A stretch of 39,451 bases of DNA, taken from the NCBI GenBank assembly GCA_023417985.1, contig JAEZDV010000139.1, positions 1 to 39,451 of the forward strand, read 5' to 3'. Below are positions 7,785-16,189 of this stretch, piece after piece. The notes below the pieces were generated by a model that saw only the letters and a program-made list of their open reading frames with translations, ran no database searches and was not told where the DNA came from. The stretch's first letter is position 1; each line of letters starts with the position of its first letter. Position numbers and translations under genes: made by a program. This DNA comes from Actinomycetes bacterium (GTDB taxonomy: Bacteria; Actinomycetota; Actinomycetes; Mycobacteriales; Mycobacteriaceae).

Positions 7785-9500
7785 GTGGCTGACACAGCGG
7801 TGGTCGATCAGGAATCAGGGAAAGCTGGAACAGGGGAGACGGCGGCGAAAGCCTCCGGCCGTCCCCTCCCCCAGCTGACCCTGGAAAACAAATTCTTCTG
7901 GAAATCGGGCGCGGACGGGCGGTTGCGGGTACAGGAATGCGAGTCGTGCTCGGCTCTCATCCATCCTCCTCAGCCGATCTGCCGCTACTGCCGGGGGAAA
8001 CAGATGGGTGTGCGTGTCGTCTCGGGATACGCCACGCTCATCGGATTCACGGTCAACCACCGCTTCGGTCTGCCCGGGCTACCCACTCCCTTCGTCATCG
8101 CGCAGGTCGCACTCGAAGAAGATCCCCGGGTGCGGCTGACGACCAATGCGATCGAGTGCGACGCAGAGCAACTCGAACTCGGTATGCGCATGGAAGTCGT
8201 CTTCGAAGCCGACGGCGATGTCTGGCTGCCGCTCTTCCGTCCGGTGGCGGAGCAGGGTGATCCTGCTCCGTTGCCGACGGACGAGATCGAGCCGGACCAG
8301 ATCCGTTTCCACATCCGTCCCCCCGTCACACAGGACAAATTCGAGGACAAGGTCGCCATCAGCGGGGTCGGCATGTCCGACATCGGACGCCGGATGATGG
8401 TCAACCCCATCGCCCTCACGATCCAGGCATGTGAGCGCGCCGTGGCCGACGCCGGCCTGGCGATGGACGACATCGACGGCCTCTCCACCTACCCCGGCGC
8501 CGGACCCCTCGTCGGCTTCGGAGAAGGCGGCGTCGGCGCCCTCGAATCCGCACTCGGTCTGCGCCCCACGTGGTTCAACGGCGGGCTCGAAACGCCCGGT
8601 CCCAGCGGCTCGGTCATCGCCGCGATGCTCGCGGTGGCGAGCGGACTCGCCCGCCACGTGCTCTGCTACCGGACGCTGTGGGAGTCGACCTACAGCGAAA
8701 TGATGCGCTCCGGCGACATCACTCCGACGGGCGGGCGCACCACGAGCTGGATGATGCCGTTCGGTGCCAGCTCCGCGGCACACACCCTCGCCCAGAACGC
8801 CCAGCGGCACTTCCATCGCTACGGGACGACCCGCGAGACCCTCGGCTGGATCGCGCTGAACCAGCGAGCCAATGCCGCGCTCAACCCGACCGCGATCTAC
8901 AAAGATCCGATGACGATGGACGACTACCTGTCCGCACGTCTCGTGACCACTCCGTTCGGGCTCTACGACTGCGACGTCCCTTGCGACGGAGCCGTCGCCG
9001 TCATCGTCTCCGCAGCCGAAACCACCGGTGATCTCGCCAGGCCCGCGATCCGCGTCGAAGCGGTCGGAACGCAGATCGTCGAACGAATCGAGTGGGATCA
9101 GAGCACCCTCACCCACGAGCCGCAGGTACTCGGTCCCGCCGCACACCTGTGGACGCGCACCTCGCTACGTCCCGACGACGTCGACGTCGCTCAGCTATAC
9201 GACGGATTCAGTTTCAACGCGTTGTCGTGGATCGAAGCCCTTGGCTTCTGCGGGATCGGCGAATCGAAGGACTTCCTCGACGGCGGAAAGAACATCGCCC
9301 GCGACGGCATCCTCCCGCTCAATACGCACGGCGGTCAGCTGTCGCACGGCCGCACGCACGGTATGGGCCTCGTCCACGAAGCGGTCACCCAGTTGCGCGG
9401 CGAGGCCGGTGAGCGGCAGGTTCGCGACGCGCGCGTCGCCGTCGTCAGCAGCGGCGGACTCACCCCGGGCAGCGCCATGTTGCTCCGGAGCGAGTCCTGA
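7785..9500 (+). CDS. DUF35 (zinc ribbon/OB-fold)-thiolase-like fusion, probable acyl-CoA retro-aldolase
   Basis: A 571-residue two-domain protein. Residues about 30-165 are a DUF35 domain: zinc-ribbon cysteines C52-x2-C55 and C66-x2-C69, then the OB-fold (SGYATLIGFTV to VWLPLFRP). Residues about 188-571 are an SCP-x/Ltp2-like thiolase fold ending in NTHGGQLSHGRTHGMG. The position of the thiolase nucleophile reads ETPGPSGSV (269-277) with no Cys, so it should not do Claisen thiolysis. In steroid degraders an Ltp2 thiolase-fold protein and a DUF35 partner form a retro-aldolase that removes a side-chain unit from a beta-hydroxyacyl-CoA. This fusion could be a one-chain version. The start is GTG 7785 with a weak, distant AAGGA. 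The stop overlaps the next start by 1 nt. Confidence 0.85.
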   Translation: MADTAVVDQESGKAGTGETAAKASGRPLPQLTLENKFFWKSGADGRLRVQECESCSALIHPPQPICRYCRGKQMGVRVVSGYATLIGFTVNHRFGLPGLPTPFVIAQVALEEDPRVRLTTNAIECDAEQLELGMRMEVVFEADGDVWLPLFRPVAEQGDPAPLPTDEIEPDQIRFHIRPPVTQDKFEDKVAISGVGMSDIGRRMMVNPIALTIQACERAVADAGLAMDDIDGLSTYPGAGPLVGFGEGGVGALESALGLRPTWFNGGLETPGPSGSVIAAMLAVASGLARHVLCYRTLWESTYSEMMRSGDITPTGGRTTSWMMPFGASSAAHTLAQNAQRHFHRYGTTRETLGWIALNQRANAALNPTAIYKDPMTMDDYLSARLVTTPFGLYDCDVPCDGAVAVIVSAAETTGDLARPAIRVEAVGTQIVERIEWDQSTLTHEPQVLGPAAHLWTRTSLRPDDVDVAQLYDGFSFNALSWIEALGFCGIGESKDFLDGGKNIARDGILPLNTHGGQLSHGRTHGMGLVHEAVTQLRGEAGERQVRDARVAVVSSGGLTPGSAMLLRSES

Positions 9501-10465
9501 TGCCCGCACACCCCCACACCTCACCGATCGAGGAGGCCCGCGTCGACGGCGCGGGAGGCGTCTCACCCGTCTCTCGCGTCGTCGATGTCGAGGGCATCCC
9601 GATGTCCGGCCTGCTCATTGAGGCAGACGCGCCCCGCGCCGTGATCGTCGCGCTGCACGGTGGAGCCGCCAAATCCGTGTACTGGGATTGCCCCGGCCAT
9701 CCCGAACTGTCGCTGATGCGTCAGGCGATGGCGCAAGGTTTCACGGTGCTGGCGCTGGACCGTCCCGGCTACGGCTCGTCCCGCCCGCATCGGGAGGACA
9801 TGACCGAACCCGCCCGTCGCGTCGAGCTTGCCTACGCGGCCACCGATGCGATCCTCGGCTCCGGATCGCGCGGCGCCGGAGTATTCCTGTGGGGGCACTC
9901 GGTCGGCAGCGAGTTGACGATGCGGATGGCGGTCGACAACCGCAACCACGACATCCTTGGTCTCGAGCTCTCGGGCACCGGACGCGAGCATCACGCGCTC
10001 GCGGCCGACATCTTCGGCGGAAAGGATCGGTACGCGAACGCCCGCGGGGTCGGCGAACTTCTGTGGACCCCCGAGGATATCTACCCGGAAGACATGCTCG
10101 GCGGCGCAAAGATCGCCTCGTCCACCCCCGCCTACGAAGGCGTCGTCACAGCGTCCTGGCCCCGCGACAACTTCCCTGCGCTCGCCTCGAAGGTCCGGGT
10201 ACCGGTGAACTTCACCGCGGCCGAGCACGAAAAGGTTTGGCGCAACGACCCCTCCGCGCTCGACGAGGTGGCCGCGATGTTCACACAGGCACCCCGTGTA
10301 CAGCTGCATGTGGAACCGGGAGGCGGGCACAACCTCAGCATCGGTTACGCCGCGCCCGCTTATCACCGCCACGTGCTCGCGTTCCTCGAGGACTGCATCG
10401 AGGAGCGCGCGCGATCGAAGGATTTCAACGCCATGACCGAGACGAACGGTAAGGAGGTTCGATGA
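9500..10465 (+). CDS. Alpha/beta-hydrolase fold protein
   Basis: A 321-residue protein. The oxyanion-hole loop is HGG (53-55), the nucleophile elbow is GHSVGS with Ser134, and the catalytic His277 is in GGGHNLS. The acid is probably in the AEHEKVWRND region (241-250). There is no signal peptide, so it is cytoplasmic. The family includes esterases, lactonases, thioesterases and C-C hydrolases. Placement between a probable retro-aldolase and two HIBADH-like genes suggests release of a free acid from a CoA thioester, lactone or ester, but this is inference. The first 25 residues look disordered, so a later start is possible, although the TGATG overlap with the upstream stop supports 9500. Confidence 0.85.
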   Translation: MPAHPHTSPIEEARVDGAGGVSPVSRVVDVEGIPMSGLLIEADAPRAVIVALHGGAAKSVYWDCPGHPELSLMRQAMAQGFTVLALDRPGYGSSRPHREDMTEPARRVELAYAATDAILGSGSRGAGVFLWGHSVGSELTMRMAVDNRNHDILGLELSGTGREHHALAADIFGGKDRYANARGVGELLWTPEDIYPEDMLGGAKIASSTPAYEGVVTASWPRDNFPALASKVRVPVNFTAAEHEKVWRNDPSALDEVAAMFTQAPRVQLHVEPGGGHNLSIGYAAPAYHRHVLAFLEDCIEERARSKDFNAMTETNGKEVR

Positions 10466-11283
10466 TGCGCGTCGGATTCATCGGGCTCGGAAGTCAAGGT
10501 GGGCCGATGGCCCGCCGCATCGTCGAAGCAGGTTTCGAGACCACGCTGTGGGCTCGCCGGCCCGCGTCGCTCGAACCGTATGCCGATACCGCTGCCAACT
10601 ACGCGGAGTCGCCCGCGAAGCTCGCCGCCGCGAGCGACCTGGTGTGCCTGTGCGTCGTCGGGGACGACGACGTTCGGAAAGTGATCACCGGTGAGAACGG
10701 CCTCCTCGAGGGGCTGCGTGAAGGCGCAATCATCGCGATCCACAGCACGATCCACCCGGAAACCTGCCGCGAACTCGCCGAAATCGCCGCGCCGCGCGGT
10801 GTCTCCATCGTCGACGCGCCGGTCAGTGGCGGCGGGATGGGCGCAGCCGCGGGAACTCTGCTCGTCATGGTCGGAGGCGACAGCGACATCGTCGAGAAGT
10901 GCCGCCCGGTGTTCTCGACCTACGGCAACCCGGTCGTTCACCTCGGAGAACTGGGCGCAGGCCAGGTCACCAAACTGCTCAACAACCTGCTCTTCACCGC
11001 GAACCTGTCCGCGGCAGCGAGCACCCTCGAACTCGGTGCGGCGCTCGGTATCGACTCTGCACGTCTGGGTGAGGTCGTCGCCAACGGCACCGCGAACAGC
11101 TTCGCCCTCGGACGGGTCGTGTCGGCCGGTGGAACTCTCGACCGGATCGCGCAGCACGCGGGTGAGCTTCTGCGGAAGGACGTGGGGCACATCGCGGAGA
11201 TCGCCGAGACAGCCGGCATGACCCCCGGCGCCGCATTGACCGCGGCCGACGCGACACTCGAGATGATGGAGTACCCACGGTGA
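10462..11283 (+). CDS. 3-hydroxyisobutyrate dehydrogenase-family (beta-hydroxyacid) dehydrogenase 1
   Basis: A 273-residue NAD(P)-dependent beta-hydroxyacid dehydrogenase. The N-terminal Rossmann loop is GFIGLGSQGGPMA (5-17), the substrate-binding motif is DAPVSGGGMG (118-127), and catalytic Lys171 with Asn175 lies in GAGQVTKLLNNLLF. The family oxidises beta-hydroxyacids such as 3-hydroxyisobutyrate or tartronate to semialdehydes, or reduces the reverse. The ATG overlaps the hydrolase stop (ATGA), with AAGGAGG 6 nt upstream. It is followed by a paralogue with a 4-nt overlap. The GLGSQG in place of GLGxMG is a small deviation. The substrate is not predictable. Confidence 0.9.
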   Translation: MMRVGFIGLGSQGGPMARRIVEAGFETTLWARRPASLEPYADTAANYAESPAKLAAASDLVCLCVVGDDDVRKVITGENGLLEGLREGAIIAIHSTIHPETCRELAEIAAPRGVSIVDAPVSGGGMGAAAGTLLVMVGGDSDIVEKCRPVFSTYGNPVVHLGELGAGQVTKLLNNLLFTANLSAAASTLELGAALGIDSARLGEVVANGTANSFALGRVVSAGGTLDRIAQHAGELLRKDVGHIAEIAETAGMTPGAALTAADATLEMMEYPR

Positions 11284-12074
11284 GCGCAGTACATTTCGTC
11301 GGAGCCGGACGCATGGGGTTGCCCATGGTCGGTCGTCTCGTCTCGGGCGGTCACGACGTACGTGCGCTGGCGCGGAACGACGAGACCCGATCTGCCGTCG
11401 AGTCGGCCGGAGCGCAACCGGTGTCGGACATCACCGGCATCGGCGAGGGCGCCGACATCGTCGCGGTGTGTGTGTTCACCGACGCCCAGGTCCGGCAGGT
11501 GTGCCTCGAGGACGGAGTGCTCGCCCGTATGCCGCGCGGTTCTGTTCTAGTCGTCCACACGACGATCAGCCCGCGTTCGATCGAGACGTTGACGACAGAG
11601 GCCGAACCGTTCGGGATCTCGGTGGTCGACGCTGCGGTCAGCGGCGGACCACACGACATCGCGGCCGGTGCGCTCACGCTCTTCGTGGGTGGCCTGGACG
11701 ACGCGGTGTCCGCTGTGACGCCGGTGCTGAAGAGCTACGGCGACCCGGTGATCCATGTCGGCGAAAGCGGCAGCGGACAGCGGGTCAAACTGGTCAACAA
11801 CGCTCTGTTCGCGGCCGAGATCGGCCTGATGGCAGAAGCGGCAGAGCTCGGACGCCGCCTCGGCCTCGACGAGAAAGCGCTCTTCGAGGCGCTTCCTCAT
11901 GCGAGTTCCGCATGCAAAGTGATGGGCAACATCGCGATGCGCGGCTCGGTTGCCGAGTTCCGCAGCGCTGTAGGCGAGTTCCTCTCGAAAGACGTTGCAG
12001 TCGTGCGTGCTACGGTCGCCGAACTGGGCGCCGACCTCGGCGTGCTCGACATCGCGATCGACGCGCGCCGGTAG
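11280..12074 (+). CDS. 3-hydroxyisobutyrate dehydrogenase-family dehydrogenase 2
   Basis: A 264-residue paralogue of the gene before it, starting at GTG 11280 in a GTGA overlap. FVGAGRMGLPM (6-16) is the nucleotide loop, DAAVSGGPHD (117-126) the substrate motif, and catalytic Lys170 with Asn173-174 follows GSGQRV. The two tandem proteins differ clearly in sequence, so they are old paralogues rather than a recent duplication and probably act on different hydroxyacids or as a heteromer. It is the last gene of the operon and is followed 21 nt later by a strong hairpin. Confidence 0.9.
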   Translation: MSAVHFVGAGRMGLPMVGRLVSGGHDVRALARNDETRSAVESAGAQPVSDITGIGEGADIVAVCVFTDAQVRQVCLEDGVLARMPRGSVLVVHTTISPRSIETLTTEAEPFGISVVDAAVSGGPHDIAAGALTLFVGGLDDAVSAVTPVLKSYGDPVIHVGESGSGQRVKLVNNALFAAEIGLMAEAAELGRRLGLDEKALFEALPHASSACKVMGNIAMRGSVAEFRSAVGEFLSKDVAVVRATVAELGADLGVLDIAIDARR

Positions 12075-12095
12075 AACAGCACTTCATCCGAGACT

Positions 12096-12128
12096 CCGGG
12101 GCGGCGCACACTATGTACGCCGCCCCGG
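12096..12128. terminator. Bidirectional hairpin terminator between convergent operons
   Basis: A perfect 11-bp inverted repeat, CCGGGGCGGCG (12096-12106) and CGCCGCCCCGG (12118-12128), with an 11-nt loop. It lies between the plus-strand stop at 12074 and the minus-strand stop at 12145. There is no T-tract, as is common in actinobacteria. Confidence 0.8.
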
Positions 12129-12144
12129 CGCCTCGGCCGGGCCG

Positions 12145-13707
12145 TCAGACGAGGCGGGATTCGCGGCCGGCCCAGTACCCGTCGCGGAGCCGGCGCTTGT
12201 ACAGCTTCCCGTTGGGATCGCGAGGCAGTTCGGTAACGAAGTCGACCGTGCGAGGACACTTGTAGGCGGCGAGTTCCGTTCGGCAGAACTCGATCAGCTC
12301 AGCTTCGAGTTCAGAACTCGCCGCGTGAGGATCAGTCAGTTGTACAACGGCTTTGACGGATTCTCCCATTTCTTCGTCCGGGACGCCTATCACGGCGGCA
12401 TCGACAACTGCGGGATGACCGATCAGGAGGTTCTCGGTCTCCTGCGGATAGATGTTCACACCTCCGGAAATGATCATGAATGCCTTGCGGTCGGTGAGGT
12501 AGAGGTATCCCTCGTCGTCGAGATACCCCACATCTCCCAGGGTCCGCCATCCCCTGTCGTTGGTGATCGACGCGGTCTTCTCAGGATCGTTGTGGTACTC
12601 GAAGGCACGGCCGCCGGCGAAGTACACCACGCCCACCTCCCCCGGCGGCAGTTCTTCTCCGTTCTCCCCCACGATGTGGCACTCCTGCATCGGCCTACCC
12701 ACCGAACCGGGGTGCGACAACCACTCTTCGGGGGAGATCGCAGAGGCACCGACATCTTCTGTACCCGAGTAGTACTCGTGAATGATCGGCCCCCACCAGT
12801 CCATCATCTGCTGTTTGACCGCGACGGGACAGGGCGCCGCTCCGTGCATGATCTCCCGGAGACTCGACACGTCGTATCGTTCACGCACGTCTTGCGGCAA
12901 CTTGAGCATGCGGACGAACATCGTGGGCACGAACTGCGCATCCGTGACCCGATACTTCTCGATCAGCTCGAGACACGTACGGGCGTCGAAACTCTCCATC
13001 ACCACGACGGTGCCCCCAAGGCGGTGCCAGGACATCGAGAAGACCAGCGGGGAAGCATGGTACAGCGGAGCGGGTGACAAATAGACGACGTCCTCGCGCC
13101 ATCCGTTGCGCACCAGCCCACGAGCGATGAGGACGGGCGCGCACGCCGGATCACCGAAGAAGGTACCGGGCCACGGTTTACGCACACCTTTCGGAAAGCC
13201 GGTGGTGCCACCCGAGTACAGCATTTCCCGCCCCTCCACCTCGTCTTCCAGCGGATCCGCCGATTCGCTCTGGAGCACGTCGCCGTACTTCTCGAACCCG
13301 GGAAGTGAACCGACCGCCGACACCCGCACCGAAATCCGGGAGAGGTCGAGGCTTTCGACCACCTCGGACATTTCCTCACTGCTGACGAGCGCGACGGCAC
13401 CGCAGTCACGGAGCACATGCTGAACTTCACCCGTTTTGAAGTGCCGGTTGATCGCCGTGTAATACAGACCGGATCGCTGTGCGGCCCAGCAGATCTCGAG
13501 GAGCGGCCGGTTGTTCTCCATCAGGATTGCGATGTGGTCGCCGGGCCGCAGACCCCGGGATCGGAGTGCTCGCGCGAAGCGGATGGAACGCTCCTCGAGT
13601 TGCGCATAGGTCACGGTCTCACCGGTCGACGCCATCACGATCGCGGGCCGATCCGGCGCGAGTCGCGCATATGTGCCTGGTATCAACAGATCTTGCGTTT
13701 CGGTCAT
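12145..13707 (-). CDS. Acyl-CoA synthetase (AMP-binding, FadD-like)
   Basis: A 520-residue ANL-superfamily ligase making acyl-CoA from a free acid, ATP and CoA. The P-loop is YSGGTTGFPKGV (164-175). Also visible are the ATP-binding EYYSGTEDVG, the hinge region TLGDVGYLDDEGYLYLTDRK and the catalytic Lys at about 501 in DPNGKLYKR. The conserved core motifs are intact, so it should be active. It is a single-gene transcript, convergent with the nine-gene operon and divergent from a solute-binding lipoprotein, sharing a promoter region with the palindrome at 13770. This suggests uptake and activation of the same substrate are co-controlled. The acyl substrate (fatty, steroid-like or aromatic acid) cannot be told from sequence. 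Confidence 0.93.
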   Translation of the reverse strand: MTETQDLLIPGTYARLAPDRPAIVMASTGETVTYAQLEERSIRFARALRSRGLRPGDHIAILMENNRPLLEICWAAQRSGLYYTAINRHFKTGEVQHVLRDCGAVALVSSEEMSEVVESLDLSRISVRVSAVGSLPGFEKYGDVLQSESADPLEDEVEGREMLYSGGTTGFPKGVRKPWPGTFFGDPACAPVLIARGLVRNGWREDVVYLSPAPLYHASPLVFSMSWHRLGGTVVVMESFDARTCLELIEKYRVTDAQFVPTMFVRMLKLPQDVRERYDVSSLREIMHGAAPCPVAVKQQMMDWWGPIIHEYYSGTEDVGASAISPEEWLSHPGSVGRPMQECHIVGENGEELPPGEVGVVYFAGGRAFEYHNDPEKTASITNDRGWRTLGDVGYLDDEGYLYLTDRKAFMIISGGVNIYPQETENLLIGHPAVVDAAVIGVPDEEMGESVKAVVQLTDPHAASSELEAELIEFCRTELAAYKCPRTVDFVTELPRDPNGKLYKRRLRDGYWAGRESRLV

Positions 13708-13769
13708 GTATCCCGCCCTTGTCGATGAGACGGCTCGATCGCGCCCTCGAAATAATATTCCCTGAACAA

Positions 13770-13784
13770 TAGAACCAAATTCTT
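13770..13784. promoter_or_regulatory. Candidate operator between acyl-CoA synthetase and lipoprotein genes
   Basis: TAGAA-CCAAA-TTCTT keeps the AGAA-N5-TTCT core of the shared palindrome with perfect dyad symmetry. It ends 33 nt before the lipoprotein start (13818) and is 62 nt from the ligase start (13707). A much weaker look-alike is centred about 22 nt to the left, near 13755. Confidence 0.55.
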
Positions 13785-13817
13785 TACCAGGGAAGCTTCG
13801 TTCTGTAGGTTTCCGGC

Positions 13818-15395
13818 ATGACCATTCGACACCGGCGTTTCACGGTCTTCGTGCTTGCAATGCTGTGCTCGACGGTTCTCGTCGTGAGCGGATGCAGCGC
13901 TCCCGAGACTCGCGGTACCGGCGACCCCAAGGCGAACGCGGAACCGACTCCCGGCGGTTCGATGCAAGCGATTCAGGGTGGCGAGCCACGCAGCCTGGAC
14001 CCAGCCACCATGGTGAATGCATGGATGGCGCAGAGTCTTGTAGGCAACGCGCTCTACGGAACGCTTATGACGAACGACGTCGAGACCTTCGAGGTCGAGC
14101 ACACCCTGGCAACGGGCTTCGTCAGCGAGGACGGCGGCGCAACGTTCACCTTGACTCTTCGTCCGGATCTTACGTTCACCGACGGAACACTCCTCGATGT
14201 CGCAGCCGTCAAATACAACTGGGATCGCCTGCGCGATCCGAAGATCGGGTCACCATCTCTCACCCAAGCTGCGCAGGTCGCCTCGACCGAAGTCGTCGAT
14301 CCGCTCACTCTCCGAGTCGTCATGGCCGCACCGAACCCGCACTTCGCTCAATCGTTGGTCACAAGCGGAATGAACTGGATCGCGTCACCCGACGCTCTCC
14401 AGAAGGGCCAGAGCGAGTTCGACAAGAATCCGATCGGTGCCGGACCGTTCAGACTGGCGTCCTGGAGCCGGCAGAACCGTATCGAACTCACCCGAAACTC
14501 CGACTATTGGGATCAACCCAAGCCATATCTCGATTCACTGACCATCCGAACGGTCCCCGACACCAATCAGCGTCTCAACGCGATCACGACCGGCAGTGCC
14601 GACCTTGCGATGGAGGCCAGCTGGTTCACCCTGTCGAAAGCAGAAGCTGCCGGATATCCGACCTATACCGTCCCCACCGGCGGTGGCCAATTCCTCGCAT
14701 TCAACACGCGGAAAGCACCGTTCGATGACGTGCGTGCCCGACGTGCGGTATCGCTCGCACTCGATCTCGAGGCAATAGATGCCGCCGTTTACAACAGCAC
14801 GGGATCGATTCCCGAAACACTGTTTCCGGAGGTCTCCCCGTTCCACAAGGACATGGCCCTCCACGAGCAGGACCGTGATGCCGCCGAGCAGCTGTTCGAT
14901 GCGTTGGCTGCTGAGGGAAATCCGGTCGACTTCACGTTCCTCGCGTACTCTTCCATCGAGAACAAGGCGGTCGCAGAAGCTGTCCAGGCGCAGCTGAGCA
15001 CTTTCGAGAATGTCACCGCCAGGATCGAGATCGTCGAATTCGTAGCCGGTGTGCCACGCCTTGCAGCCGGTGATTTCGATATGGCTATTCTGTCGGCCAC
15101 AATCTTGGACCCGGATGCATCGCTGTGGAGCGTCTTCCACTCTGATTCGCGCGGCAACTACACCGGAATCGACGATGAGGAACTCGACAAAGCCCTCGAC
15201 GTCGGACGTGTAGCCAAGTCGACGGAAGAACGAGCGGCGGCCTACGAGGTAGCGCAGCAACGCCTTGCCGATCTGGACCCGGCCGTCTGGTACGTGCGAT
15301 CGGCTCCATCCGTAGTCACGGGTAAGGACATCTATGGCGTGGCGACATACGGTATGGGATCCGTTTTGCCCGAGGAACTATGGACAACCGAGTAG
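13818..15395 (+). CDS. ABC transporter solute-binding lipoprotein (peptide/nickel SBP_bac_5 family)
   Basis: A 525-residue exported lipoprotein. It has a basic N-terminus (TIRHRR), a hydrophobic stretch at 8-24 and lipobox VVSGC with Cys26 for lipidation. The mature part has family features: GGSMQAIQGGEPRSLDPATM near the start, DGTLLDVAAVKYNWDRL, and NPIGAGPFRLASW. Such proteins capture oligopeptides or other bulky solutes outside the membrane and pass them to a DppBCDF-type permease. No permease or ATPase gene lies anywhere in the window, so it must borrow one or act only as a binder. It is co-transcribed with an SDR 12 nt downstream and divergent from the acyl-CoA synthetase, suggesting the ligand is the pathway substrate. 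Confidence 0.9.
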   Translation: MTIRHRRFTVFVLAMLCSTVLVVSGCSAPETRGTGDPKANAEPTPGGSMQAIQGGEPRSLDPATMVNAWMAQSLVGNALYGTLMTNDVETFEVEHTLATGFVSEDGGATFTLTLRPDLTFTDGTLLDVAAVKYNWDRLRDPKIGSPSLTQAAQVASTEVVDPLTLRVVMAAPNPHFAQSLVTSGMNWIASPDALQKGQSEFDKNPIGAGPFRLASWSRQNRIELTRNSDYWDQPKPYLDSLTIRTVPDTNQRLNAITTGSADLAMEASWFTLSKAEAAGYPTYTVPTGGGQFLAFNTRKAPFDDVRARRAVSLALDLEAIDAAVYNSTGSIPETLFPEVSPFHKDMALHEQDRDAAEQLFDALAAEGNPVDFTFLAYSSIENKAVAEAVQAQLSTFENVTARIEIVEFVAGVPRLAAGDFDMAILSATILDPDASLWSVFHSDSRGNYTGIDDEELDKALDVGRVAKSTEERAAAYEVAQQRLADLDPAVWYVRSAPSVVTGKDIYGVATYGMGSVLPEELWTTE

Positions 15396-15407
15396 GAGAG
15401 CAAGTAA

Positions 15408-16169
15408 ATGGACGGGTTGAAAGACAAGGTCGTACTCGTGGCAGGCGCTGCGACCGGACTCGGCGCGGACTCCGCGCGCCGCCTCGCCAGGGAAGGTGCC
15501 CGAGTTGTTCTGGGGGATCTGAACTTCGAGGGTGCGCAGCGGACGGCCGGTACCATCACCGAACTCGGTGGCGACGCACTGGCGGTGCAGTTCGACATCT
15601 CCGACGACGATTCGGTTCGGGGCCTTCTCGCAGCGACCACCAAAGCGTTCGGCGGGCTGGATGCGGTGCACATCAACGCCGGCGACATGTCCGCCGTCAG
15701 CAAGGATTCCGATGTTGTGGACATCGATCTGGAGGTGTGGGACCGCACCGTCGCCGTCAATCTGCGTGGCCACATGCTGGTGACCCGCCATTCCGTGCCG
15801 CTCCTGCTCGAGCGCGGCGGTGGCGTCATCGTCTACACGTCCTCGATCGCCTCGTTCACCGGCGACCCGCAACGCCCGGCGTATTCCGCCACGAAAGCGG
15901 GAATCAACGCTCTTGCACGCCACGTCGCGTCACGCTGGGGGCGCGAGGGCATCCGCGCCAACGCAATAACCCCGGGTCTGATCCTGACCGACGAGATCCG
16001 GGAGGGCGCACCGCCCGAGCTCCTCGCCGGAATGCTGGCGCGCACGCGCAGCACGAGGCTCGGAGAAGCCGCGGATGTGTCGAGCATGGTCGCGTACCTG
16101 ATGTCCGACGACGGATCGTGGATCAACGGCCAAGTGGTCAACGTGGACGGCGGAACCGTCCTGCGCTGA
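15408..16169 (+). CDS. Short-chain dehydrogenase/reductase
   Basis: A 253-residue classical SDR. GAATGLG (13-19) is the nucleotide loop, Asp37 in LGDLN favours NAD(H), and NAG is at 90-92. The catalytic residues are Ser145/146 (YTSSIAS) and Tyr159/Lys163 (YSATK). The C-terminus is VNVDGGTVLR. The start ATG 15408 follows AGGAGAGCAAGTAA, 12 nt after the lipoprotein stop. It probably acts as an alcohol or hydroxyacyl dehydrogenase on the imported compound, but the specificity is unknown. It ends just before a hairpin at 16171. Confidence 0.9.
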   Translation: MDGLKDKVVLVAGAATGLGADSARRLAREGARVVLGDLNFEGAQRTAGTITELGGDALAVQFDISDDDSVRGLLAATTKAFGGLDAVHINAGDMSAVSKDSDVVDIDLEVWDRTVAVNLRGHMLVTRHSVPLLLERGGGVIVYTSSIASFTGDPQRPAYSATKAGINALARHVASRWGREGIRANAITPGLILTDEIREGAPPELLAGMLARTRSTRLGEAADVSSMVAYLMSDDGSWINGQVVNVDGGTVLR

Positions 16170-16170
16170 C

Positions 16171-16188
16171 CACCCGGCCGACCGGGTG
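16171..16188. terminator. Short bidirectional hairpin between convergent genes
   Basis: CACCCGG (16171-16177), loop CCGA, CCGGGTG (16182-16188): a perfect 7-bp stem. It fills almost the entire 20-nt gap between the SDR stop (16169) and the stop of the minus-strand gene (16190). Confidence 0.65.
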
Positions 16189-16189
16189 C

